The position numbers were made by a program, and so were the translations under genes. From JAJXZP01 sp963787185 (GTDB lineage Bacteria; Spirochaetota; Spirochaetia; Treponematales; Rectinemataceae), in the NCBI GenBank assembly GCA_963787185.1, contig CAWBCC010000015.1:62001-126000 (forward strand): 64,000 bases of DNA. The letters are read 5' to 3'. The notes beneath the pieces are model-generated. The model was given only the letters and a program-made list of their open reading frames with translations. It made no database searches and was not told the DNA's origin. Positions within the stretch are counted from its first letter, which is position 1. Every line of letters starts with the position of its first letter. Shown here piece after piece: positions 48,703-56,025 of the stretch.

Positions 48703-48765
48703 GTGCGGCAGGGACCGCACATGGCGGTCTGGTCGCTGAGCGACCAATTAACAATATACCAGACC
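48703..48765. other. Overlapping, mutually exclusive hairpins
   Basis: GTGCGG/CCGCAC (48703-48720) is followed by two competing pairings: GGTCGC-TGA-GCGACC (48731-48745) and GGTCTGGT (48726-48733) with ACCAGACC (48758-48765). The latter two share 48731-48733 and cannot form together. This alternative-structure layout lies in the 3' untranslated region of the threonine-synthase-like gene (minus strand). Confidence 0.45.
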
Positions 48766-48820
48766 CCCGGTCGGGCTGTCAATACGACTTCCCGCTCCGC
48801 CCAGGGCCGGAGGCGGACTC

Positions 48821-50032
48821 TTAGAAAGATTCGAGCACCTTTTCCAGCTGTGCGGAATCGGGATCGATCGTCGCGTCCAGCCGGGCATCAGCCAGGGCGG
48901 CGGCGACACCTGCGGGCTTCTCGGAAGTATTCCACGCCGGGGTGCTCTCCCAAAACGGATGGTAATGGCGCGCGACGATGAAGTGCGCATGCCCCATGAG
49001 ATCGGGGACGAGGCGACGCTTCGCGGCCGCCAGCGCCAGGGCCGAGGCACGATCGAGCGCCGGCCCGCCGCGCGCCGCGAGCCCGTCGCGGGCTGCGAAA
49101 GCCTCATCCTCCGCGACGTCCTGGCCCGAAAGTATGGATCCTAGAAGTCCGGAGCGTTCGGAGCCGAACCGAGCCACGAGTTCGCCGAATTCGGGGGTCT
49201 GTTCTTTCGCGGGCCTGTCCGCATGGGGCAAGAGCAGACCGGTCAGAGGCAGGCCCAGCCGCCACGCCCAGAGGCCGGAGGCGAGTGCGAGGCTGGATTC
49301 GGCGGGAAGGGCGACGAATAGCTCCCCCGAGGCACCGCGCCGCAGGTCGGCGAATGTGGCTGCGTACAGCAGTACCCGAGCGGCGAACTCGATGGGATTC
49401 CCCGGACCCGCGACTGCGAGATCGTAGCCGGCGATACTTCTGCCGCACAACCCGCGCATGAACTCGACCCGTCCCTTCCGATCCGCGCGCAGCCCGAGGA
49501 GAATGGTCCTGCCGCCTTCACGGAAAAGCCGCTGCGCCTTTACGCCGCGTATATCCTCGTCGTCTCCGCAGAGGAGAAGGACGTGAAGACCCTCGATGCC
49601 GGATGCCGCCTCGACAAGCGCGGCGCCCCAGGGCCCCGGGGAGGAGACGATAAGGCTGCGATCGCCTTTCTTCTCGCGGGATTCGAGCAGCCCGGCGAGA
49701 AGCCCGGCCCCATAGTCCGCCGAGCTTCCCGTGGGACCGGCGGCCAGATCGACGATCGGGATCGCCTCTTCGATATTCAGTATGGGCGGCGCCTCGGCGA
49801 AAGCCTTCTCGGAAAGCCGAGCGGCCAGAAGCGGATCGATATCTTCCATAAAGAGAGTGGAGAGGAGGATTGCCGCGGTCTCCGTGAACGACGATTCGGG
49901 GGAGTAGATCGCCTGCCGGACGTCGCCTTCGCCGGAAAGAGCGAATAGACCTTCGGGGCCGGGATAGCCCCAGGCTGCCACCTCGGACAGACCGCGTGCG
50001 AGGCCCGTTCCTTTCGTGCTTTTGAATACCAT
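48821..50032 (-). CDS. Threonine-synthase-like protein without PLP lysine
   Basis: 403 aa. The N-terminal 90 residues follow threonine synthases (FKSTKGTGLARGLSEVAAWG, then ETAAILLSTLFMEDIDPLLA). Where ThrC has GPTxxFKD with the PLP-binding lysine, this protein has AGPTGSSADYG: the lysine position is Ala105. The glycine-rich phosphate loop is also not evident. It is therefore likely catalytically inactive or has a new role, or is decaying while remaining in frame. Promoter at 50042-50070; -10 ends nine bases before the ATG. Confidence 0.7.
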   Translation of the reverse strand: MVFKSTKGTGLARGLSEVAAWGYPGPEGLFALSGEGDVRQAIYSPESSFTETAAILLSTLFMEDIDPLLAARLSEKAFAEAPPILNIEEAIPIVDLAAGPTGSSADYGAGLLAGLLESREKKGDRSLIVSSPGPWGAALVEAASGIEGLHVLLLCGDDEDIRGVKAQRLFREGGRTILLGLRADRKGRVEFMRGLCGRSIAGYDLAVAGPGNPIEFAARVLLYAATFADLRRGASGELFVALPAESSLALASGLWAWRLGLPLTGLLLPHADRPAKEQTPEFGELVARFGSERSGLLGSILSGQDVAEDEAFAARDGLAARGGPALDRASALALAAAKRRLVPDLMGHAHFIVARHYHPFWESTPAWNTSEKPAGVAAALADARLDATIDPDSAQLEKVLESF

Positions 50033-50041
50033 GTCAGAAGA

Positions 50042-50070
50042 AGTCTAAACGGAGTTAGGGCGCGCGCCAA
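50042..50070 (-). promoter_or_regulatory. Near-leaderless promoter of the threonine-synthase-like gene
   Basis: Minus strand TTGGCG (50070-50065), 17-bp spacer, TAGACT (50047-50042), nine bases, ATG at 50032. No Shine-Dalgarno. Confidence 0.5.
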
Positions 50071-50176
50071 GGAGGGGCTGTGCTCTCCGCTCCACGATGT
50101 AGTTGGAAAGTTCGAGAGGGAGAAAGGCGAAACTGTCCTTGGGGACGATCCCGCCATTGAATAAATCGGTCGTCGA

Positions 50177-50206
50177 TTGACTGCGGAGCGCGCGCGAAGC
50201 TATGGT
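50177..50206 (+). promoter_or_regulatory. Leaderless promoter of symporter gene
   Basis: TTGACT (50177-50182), 18-bp spacer, TATGGT (50201-50206), seven bases, ATG at 50214. The ATG at 50202 lies inside the -10 box, so it cannot be the start. Confidence 0.6.
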
Positions 50207-50213
50207 ATTCCCC

Positions 50214-51443
50214 ATGAAAATCTGGATGAAGTACCTTCTGGGCGCCATCCTGGGTCTCGTCGTGGCCCTCGTACTCCCCGTCGAAGACGCGGGCTTGCGC
50301 GGCACGCTCTCTTTCCTGTTCGAGCTTTCTATGCGGATCGGAAGATACGCTCTTGTGCCCCTCGTAATCTTCACCGTTCCCGTGGCGGTCTTCGAGCTCA
50401 ACGAGGACAAAGAATTCTGGCGGAATCTAGGCCGCAGCGTCGTCACCCTTCTCGTGGCCGTCGTGGCCCTCACGATCGTCGGGGTCGTCGTGGCATCCAT
50501 CGCCAATCCGGCGAGGATTCCTCTTCTCGCCGATACCAGCGCACCGTCTTCGGCTCCCGGAATCAAAGATCTCTTGTTCGCAATTTTCCCCGATACGCCC
50601 TTCGCGGCCCTCGCCTCCGGACAGTTCCTCCTGCCGGTCTTTCTCCTCGCGGTGCTCATAGGCTTGGCCTTTTCCCACGATCGCCCGGCGACCAAGCCCG
50701 TTCTTCTCATTTTCGATGCCATGTCCCGCATTTTCTATCAAATCAACACTTTCTTCGCGGAGTTCCTGGGCATTCTGATCATCGCGGTGACCGCCCACAG
50801 CGTTCTCGAACTCCGAGCGACGGTCAGGCCCGAACTGTATCGACCCCTTCTTCTCGCCGTGTTGTTCGAAGTGATCTTCGCCGCTTTCGTCCTCATGCCG
50901 CTCGCCCTGCGTTTCTTCGGCGGCCGGAAAAATCCCTACAGGACTCTGTACGCTCTCCTCGCGCCGGCGATCGCCGCCCTGGTCTCGGGCGATGTCTACT
51001 TCACCCTGGGCACACTCACCAAGCACGCCAAGGAGAGCCTCGGCGTCAGACGGCGGAGCAACGCCATCGATCTTCCCCTCGCCATGATCATAGGTCGCGC
51101 CGGCACGGCCATGGTGACGTCGACCGCCTTCATAGTTGTGCTTTCGTCCTATTCGCGGCTGGGCATCTGGGCCGGCAGCTTCATGTGGATCCTCGCGGTA
51201 TCTCCCCTGCTCGCCCTCGTGCTCGGCGCCGCGCCGGGAAAGGGCGCGATGCTCGCCCTCATGTCTCTATGCACCCTCTACGGCAAAGGCTTCGAAAACG
51301 GCTATCTCATCGCCGCGCCGGTCGCGCTTCCGCTCATCGCGGCCGGGGCCTTCCTGGACGCTCTGTGGGCGGGATGCGCGTCCCTGCTGCTTGCTCGAAA
51401 ATCGGGGCAGGCACAGGAAAAGGAAGCACGCTTTTTCATCTAA
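50214..51443 (+). CDS. Dicarboxylate/amino acid:cation symporter (DAACS family)
   Basis: 409 aa from the ATG at 50214 with 8 TM helices and two re-entrant loops. Family landmarks are GRYALVPLVIFTVPVAVFEL, FGQFLLPVFLL-like segment, DVYFTLGTLTKHAKESLGVR, PLAMIIGRAGTAMVTSTAFI and the late MLALMSLCTLYGKGFENGYL. Probably imports glutamate, aspartate or C4-dicarboxylates with Na+ or H+. The classic NMDGT motif is not clear, so substrate preference is uncertain. Confidence 0.85.
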   Translation: MKIWMKYLLGAILGLVVALVLPVEDAGLRGTLSFLFELSMRIGRYALVPLVIFTVPVAVFELNEDKEFWRNLGRSVVTLLVAVVALTIVGVVVASIANPARIPLLADTSAPSSAPGIKDLLFAIFPDTPFAALASGQFLLPVFLLAVLIGLAFSHDRPATKPVLLIFDAMSRIFYQINTFFAEFLGILIIAVTAHSVLELRATVRPELYRPLLLAVLFEVIFAAFVLMPLALRFFGGRKNPYRTLYALLAPAIAALVSGDVYFTLGTLTKHAKESLGVRRRSNAIDLPLAMIIGRAGTAMVTSTAFIVVLSSYSRLGIWAGSFMWILAVSPLLALVLGAAPGKGAMLALMSLCTLYGKGFENGYLIAAPVALPLIAAGAFLDALWAGCASLLLARKSGQAQEKEARFFI

Positions 51444-51480
51444 TGCGGATGAATCCATGCATTGTCTTCGTCTTCTGCGC

Positions 51481-51509
51481 TTGACGACGCGATCCGCGGG
51501 TCGTACAAT
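51481..51509 (+). promoter_or_regulatory. Leaderless promoter of ptsN-type gene
   Basis: TTGACG (51481-51486), 17-bp spacer, TACAAT (51504-51509), six bases, ATG at 51516. No ribosome-binding site is present. Confidence 0.65.
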
Positions 51510-51515
51510 CCAATT

Positions 51516-51962
51516 ATGGATCTCAAGAGCGTATTGGGCCCCGAAATGGTGGCCCTCCACCTTAAGGGGCGGAGCAAAGAGGAACTCATCGACGAGCTGA
51601 TTCAGGTGGCTGCCCGTTCCGGCAAGCTCAGCGATCCGGCCGCCGCGCGCAAGGCCGTTCTCGATCGCGAACGCCGGATGAGCACAGGCATGAAGAACGG
51701 GATCGCGATCCCCCACGGCAAGACCGAAGCGGTCAAGGATCTTGTCGCCTGCATCGGCGTTTCCGACGAGCCGGTGGATTTCGACGCTCTCGACCGCGAG
51801 CCCTGTCGCATCTTCATCATGACCCTCTCTCCGGCGGACAAAACCGGCCCCCACCTGCAATTCCTCGCCGAGGTCAGTCTTCTTTTCAGGAGCGACGAAA
51901 AGCGCATGGCCATCCTGGCAGCCAAAGCCCCCGAAGACGTCCTCAAGGTGCTGACACAATAG
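51516..51962 (+). CDS. ptsN: PTS EIIA type 2 / PtsN-like protein
   Basis: 148 aa from the ATG at 51516; the longer reading frame starts inside the promoter. The phospho-histidine is H67 in GIAIPHGKTEAV, with DLVACIGVSDEPVDFDALDR and LQFLAEVSLLFRSDEKR typical of the fold. It is a free-standing second EIIA, in contrast to the HTH-fused copy at 35417-36073. No other PTS component is nearby, so a regulatory role is more likely than sugar transport. Terminator follows. Confidence 0.9.
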   Translation: MDLKSVLGPEMVALHLKGRSKEELIDELIQVAARSGKLSDPAAARKAVLDRERRMSTGMKNGIAIPHGKTEAVKDLVACIGVSDEPVDFDALDREPCRIFIMTLSPADKTGPHLQFLAEVSLLFRSDEKRMAILAAKAPEDVLKVLTQ

Positions 51963-52010
51963 AGCGGTTTCGGCACATCGATCCCAACGTCACGTAGAGC
52001 GGTACGCGCG

Positions 52011-52066
52011 TACGGGAAGGGCCGCCCCAGCCACGAATGTGGCGAAGGGCGGCCCCTTCCCGTACC
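52011..52066. terminator. Bidirectional stem-loop between ptsN and groES
   Basis: GTACGGGAAGGGCCGCCC (52011-52028) pairs with GGGCGGCCCCTTCCCGTAC (52048-52066) with one bulge, and the loop holds GCCAC/GTGGC. It lies between convergent stop codons. No T-tract, so Rho-independent action is not certain. Confidence 0.6.
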
Positions 52067-52084
52067 GTAGGTTCGAGAAACCCG

Positions 52085-52351
52085 TCAATCCATGATGGCG
52101 AGGATGTCCGACATCTTGACTATCAAGTGCTCGACGCCGTCGATCTTGATCTGGGTACCGGCGTACTTGTCGTACATGACTTTGTCGCCCTCCTTCACCT
52201 TGATCACGTCGGTATCGGTTCCGATGGCGACGACAAGCCCGATCTGAGTCTTTTCCTGGGCGGTCTGCGGAATGATGATCCCGCCTGCGGTCTTGCTCTC
52301 GCTCTCCTGAATCTTGATGAGAACGCGATCGACGAGGGGTTTGACTTTCAT
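52085..52351 (-). CDS. groES: Co-chaperonin GroES
   Basis: 88 aa from the ATG at 52351 (AGGAGG upstream). MKVKPLVDRVLIKIQESESK, TAGGIIIPQTAQEKTQIGLV (mobile loop) and VMYDKYAGTQIKIDG are standard. GroEL is not adjacent, as is usual in spirochaetes. No CIRCE element is evident; the promoter is at 52400-52429. Confidence 0.96.
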   Translation of the reverse strand: MKVKPLVDRVLIKIQESESKTAGGIIIPQTAQEKTQIGLVVAIGTDTDVIKVKEGDKVMYDKYAGTQIKIDGVEHLIVKMSDILAIMD

Positions 52352-52399
52352 ACGGTATTCCTCCTGCGAAATACGGGTGTTAGTGGATATAGCAGACGA

Positions 52400-52429
52400 A
52401 ATATACGGAAATACCCCCCGAGGGGTCAA
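52400..52429 (-). promoter_or_regulatory. Promoter of groES
   Basis: Minus strand TTGACC (52429-52424), 18-bp spacer, TATATT (52405-52400), giving a leader of about 42 nt with AGGAGG. Confidence 0.6.
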
Positions 52430-52546
52430 GACAGGACGGAGAATGAAGTTCGTTTGCGCAGACACTGCGGGAACGCACGTAGTCAGTGCGGCACGTATTG
52501 AGTACATTTAATGCGGCGGGTTCCACGACCCGCGAACGGAGTGAAC

Positions 52547-54538
52547 ATGCCTGGCAAGAAGAACGGCTGGAACCGCAAAAAACCCGCGCCGCGCGGCACG
52601 GGGGGAGACAAATCTCCCATGGTTCCACCGGGCTTCGGTGGCTTTCAGTTCCGTTTTTCGCTCGGCTACATCCTCATCATGGTCCTCGCGGTCGTTCTCT
52701 TCAATTATTTCATGGGCCAGTCGGACGATAGCGTCATCCCCTACAGCCAATTCAAGTCGAAGATCGCGAGCGGAGAGATCAAGCGCGTCGAGATGACCCA
52801 GAACTACTACATCGGCTATCTCGAGGCCAAGACACCCCCTTCGCCGGGCATAATGAATACCCTGCAGCACGCGCCGACCGCCTTCAAGACGGTCCCCGTC
52901 AACGATCCGGGCTTTACCCCCCTCCTCGACGAGAAAGGGATAGTCTACGCGGCGGCCCCGCGCGAGGGGAGCAACGCATTCATCTCCTTCATCCTCAATT
53001 GGATTCTCCCCCTCGCCTTCATGTACTTCATTTGGCGCGTCGTGTTCCGGAGGCTGGGCAATGTCAACAACAACGTTCTGGCATTCGGCCAGAACAAGGC
53101 GATGATCGTGGCCGAGGGCGACGTCAAGACGCGTTTCCACGACGTCGCGGGCGTCGACGAGGCCAAGGAAGAGCTCGTCGAAGTGGTCGATTTCCTCAAG
53201 AACCCGCGGAAATACACGGAGATCGGCGGCAAGATACCCAAGGGCGTGCTCCTCGTCGGCCCCCCGGGCACCGGCAAGACCCTCCTCGCGCGCGCGGTCG
53301 CGGGCGAGGCGGGCGTCCCCTTCTTCAGAATGAGCGGCGCAGAGTTCGTCGAGATGTTCGTCGGCGTCGGCGCCGCGCGCGCCCGCGACCTCTTCAAGCA
53401 GGCGCGCGAAAAAGCCCCGTGCATCGTGTTCATAGACGAGCTCGACGCCATCGGCAAGTCGCGCCTTCAGGGCCCCATGGGCGGCAACGACGAGCGCGAA
53501 CAGACCCTGAATCAGCTCCTCGTCGAAATGGACGGCTTCGACGCCACGAGCGGTCTCATAATTCTCGCGGCCACCAATCGCCCCGACGTCCTCGACCCGG
53601 CCCTGCTCAGGCCCGGGCGCTTCGACCGCCAGGTGCTCGTCGACCGGCCCGACCTGATCGGGCGCGAGGCGATCCTCCGCATCCACGTGTCCTCGGTGAA
53701 GTTGGACGACAGCGTGGATCTTTCGAAGGTGGCCCGGGGCACGCCGGGCTTCGTCGGCGCCGATCTCGCCAACCTCGTCAACGAAGCCGCGCTCCTCGCG
53801 GTGCGCGCCGGCCGCAAGAAGGTCATCCACTCCGACTTCGACGCGGCGGTCGAGAAAATCGTGGCCGGTCTGGAGAAGAAGAGCAGGGTCATGAATCCGA
53901 TCGAGCGCAGGACGATCGCCTTCCACGAAACGGGCCACGCCTTAACGGCGGCCTTCACGCAGGGGGCCGATCCGGTTCGCAAGATATCCATCGTCCCGCG
54001 CGGCCTCGGCGCTCTGGGATATACCCTCCAGCTGCCGATCGAAGACCGCTATGTCGTGTCCAAGGAGGAGCTGCTCGGTCAGATAGACGTCCTCCTGGGC
54101 GGACGGGCCGCCGAGCAGATCGCATTCGCCCGTATTTCGACGGGCGCGGCCAACGATCTGACGAGGGCCACCGATATAGCCAGGCGCATGATCACCGATT
54201 ACGGCATGTCCGATCGATTCCGCCATGTCGCCCTGACTCGGCGTGGCGGAGCCTATCTCGGCCTGCAGGCGGAGCCCTTCATGGCCAGGGAGTACAGCGA
54301 AGACACCCAGAAGTACGTTGACGGCGAGATCGCCCGCATCGTCGCTGAGCGCTACGACGGCGTGCTCGCCATGCTCGGATCGCACCGCGCGCTCTTGGAC
54401 GGCGTCGCCGAACGTCTTCTCGAAAAGGAAGTCATCGAGGACACGGAGTTCTCCTCCCTCATCGCGGCGGAAGCAGGCGCTTCCCCTCCGGAGACGGCCG
54501 GGAGCGCCTCGCCGCAGCCCGGGCAGGGACCGAGTTAA
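52547..54538 (+). CDS. ftsH: ATP-dependent zinc metalloprotease FtsH
   Basis: 663 aa from the ATG at 52547 (GGAGTG upstream; the frame opens earlier but without a ribosome site). Two TM helices (SLGYILIMVLAVVLFNYFMG and FILNWILPLAFMYFIWRVVF) bracket a short periplasmic domain. AAA motifs: Walker A GPPGTGKTLLARAVAGEAG, Walker B FIDELDAIGKSR, SRH ATNRPDVLDPALLRPGRFDR. Protease zinc site HETGH. It degrades misfolded membrane proteins. Its stop overlaps the convergent FAD oxidoreductase by four bases. Confidence 0.97.
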   Translation: MPGKKNGWNRKKPAPRGTGGDKSPMVPPGFGGFQFRFSLGYILIMVLAVVLFNYFMGQSDDSVIPYSQFKSKIASGEIKRVEMTQNYYIGYLEAKTPPSPGIMNTLQHAPTAFKTVPVNDPGFTPLLDEKGIVYAAAPREGSNAFISFILNWILPLAFMYFIWRVVFRRLGNVNNNVLAFGQNKAMIVAEGDVKTRFHDVAGVDEAKEELVEVVDFLKNPRKYTEIGGKIPKGVLLVGPPGTGKTLLARAVAGEAGVPFFRMSGAEFVEMFVGVGAARARDLFKQAREKAPCIVFIDELDAIGKSRLQGPMGGNDEREQTLNQLLVEMDGFDATSGLIILAATNRPDVLDPALLRPGRFDRQVLVDRPDLIGREAILRIHVSSVKLDDSVDLSKVARGTPGFVGADLANLVNEAALLAVRAGRKKVIHSDFDAAVEKIVAGLEKKSRVMNPIERRTIAFHETGHALTAAFTQGADPVRKISIVPRGLGALGYTLQLPIEDRYVVSKEELLGQIDVLLGGRAAEQIAFARISTGAANDLTRATDIARRMITDYGMSDRFRHVALTRRGGAYLGLQAEPFMAREYSEDTQKYVDGEIARIVAERYDGVLAMLGSHRALLDGVAERLLEKEVIEDTEFSSLIAAEAGASPPETAGSASPQPGQGPS

Positions 54539-55761
54539 GGCGCGGCCGGCGGGAGCCCCTCACCTTCGGCATCGAGGAGCCTACCGAGCGTCTCTCGACT
54601 GAGAACCGAGCCCATCCTGCCGGCCGCCACGCGCGCGCGGCGCTTGGATCCGAGCACTATGGCCCCGACCAGCCGTCCATCCCTGAACAGATAGCGCTCG
54701 TAGCGCCGCGACGGAACCGCGAGGCGGAGCTCTTCGGCGCCGTCGGGGGCCTCTACCTTGCCAGCCGAATAGAGGTCCACGCCGGCGACCTTGAGACTGT
54801 TGGAAGCCGTCGTTCCGCCGTAGGGGCGGGACTCGTCGCCCAGAATGGCGGCCGCGCAGCAGGGAGCCTGTTCGAGTGCCGCAGGGATGATGCCGAGGGA
54901 AACACCCTCGAACTCGGCGCAGTCGCCCACGGCACAGATCGAGGGGTCGGAGCTTCGCAAGAAGCGATCCACGACGATGCCCTTCCCGGTGGCCAGGCCC
55001 GCCGAGCGCGCGAGCCCGGTGCGGGGCAGGACGCCCATGGATAGAACCGCGGTGCGCGCCTCTATCCGCCTTCCGTCTTCGAGCATGACGGCTTCGATCC
55101 TGTCTTTGCCGGCGAACGAGGTGATGCGAGCACCCGTGAGGATGCGCAGACCCATATCGCCCAGGATCTCCTCGAGAACCGCCGCTCCGGGACCGTCGAG
55201 CTGCCGCGGCAGAAGGCGCGGGGCTATTTCCACGACGCTCACCTCGCGGACGCCGGAGTCCTGCAGATGTCGAGCCGCTTCGAGACCGAGCAGTCCGCCT
55301 CCGGCGACGGCGGCCGATTCGGGGTGGGAGCGCGCCGAAGCGTGGACGCGCGCCGCATCGTCGTATTCGCGCAGGGTGAAGACGCCTGGAAGGTTGGCCC
55401 CCGGCAGATCGGGACGGACCGGGTCGGCACCTATGGCGAGCACCAGTACGTCGTAGCCCAGATCCTCTCCGGACGATAGGATGACCCTTCGCCCGGCCCG
55501 GTCTATGGCCGCGACGTCCTGTCCCAGCCGCACGTCGATACTGCGTTCGGCATACCAGCCCGGCTTGTACAGGGCGAGAAGCTCTGCGCTGAGCTCGCCG
55601 CCGCCGAACACTTCGGGAATGCGAATCCTGGCATAGTAGTCGTACGACTCGCGGGCGATGACCCGTATCTTGAGTTTCGCTTCGTCGCCCTCGCGGAGAC
55701 GGAGCTCCTTCGCCACGGAGATGCCGGCCACACCGTTGCCGACTACGAGAACACTGAGCAT
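54535..55761 (-). CDS. FAD-dependent pyridine-nucleotide oxidoreductase (NirB-N/rubredoxin reductase-like)
   Basis: 408 aa from the ATG at 55761 (GGAGGAAAGG upstream). The FAD site is VLVVGNGVAGISVAKELRL (4-22), the NAD(P)H site is AAVAGGGLLGLEAARHLQDS, and the second FAD motif SICAVGDCAEF. YARIRIPEVFGG resembles NorW/NirB N-terminal and rubredoxin reductases. It probably passes electrons from NAD(P)H to a rubredoxin or flavodiiron partner, or links to the hydrogenase operon that begins 265 bp away on the opposite strand. No partner gene is in view. Confidence 0.9.
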   Translation of the reverse strand: MLSVLVVGNGVAGISVAKELRLREGDEAKLKIRVIARESYDYYARIRIPEVFGGGELSAELLALYKPGWYAERSIDVRLGQDVAAIDRAGRRVILSSGEDLGYDVLVLAIGADPVRPDLPGANLPGVFTLREYDDAARVHASARSHPESAAVAGGGLLGLEAARHLQDSGVREVSVVEIAPRLLPRQLDGPGAAVLEEILGDMGLRILTGARITSFAGKDRIEAVMLEDGRRIEARTAVLSMGVLPRTGLARSAGLATGKGIVVDRFLRSSDPSICAVGDCAEFEGVSLGIIPAALEQAPCCAAAILGDESRPYGGTTASNSLKVAGVDLYSAGKVEAPDGAEELRLAVPSRRYERYLFRDGRLVGAIVLGSKRRARVAAGRMGSVLSRETLGRLLDAEGEGLPPAAP

Positions 55762-55977
55762 CCTTTCCTCCGAATCGCTTCGCAGGGATCGAGTCTCTAC
55801 TATAGACAAATATCGAAATCGCCGCGATCCCGCCGCTACGAAATCGACGGAATCGTACCCCTGTTGTTTCGGAGTCTGGAGCCGCTAGGCCCTATTTGCG
55901 TGTTCCTTATTATCAATACGACATTTTGTATATATACTTTACTCGATAATAAAAGCATAATACTCTCCTAATTCATA

Positions 55978-56007
55978 TTGACAATTCTTCGGTAAACTGT
56001 TTACAAC
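55978..56007 (+). promoter_or_regulatory. Promoter of the hydrogenase operon
   Basis: TTGACA (55978-55983), 18-bp spacer, TACAAC (56002-56007). The leader to the ATG at 56026 is about 12 nt and has no Shine-Dalgarno. The surrounding 55900-55980 is strikingly AT-rich. Confidence 0.6.
55992..56004. promoter_or_regulatory. Operator GTAAAC-T-GTTTAC at the hydrogenase promoter
   Basis: Perfect 6-1-6 inverted repeat overlapping the spacer and first half of the -10 box. It is placed to repress transcription. It is neither a canonical FNR site (TTGAT-N4-ATCAA) nor a Rex site (TTGTGAA...TTCACAA). Confidence 0.5.
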
Positions 56008-56025
56008 GTCTGTGGTCCAACCCAC

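Noticed and set aside
50202..50213. Upstream start (MVFP) of the symporter
   Set aside because: It lies in the -10 box of the predicted promoter, so it would not be transcribed.
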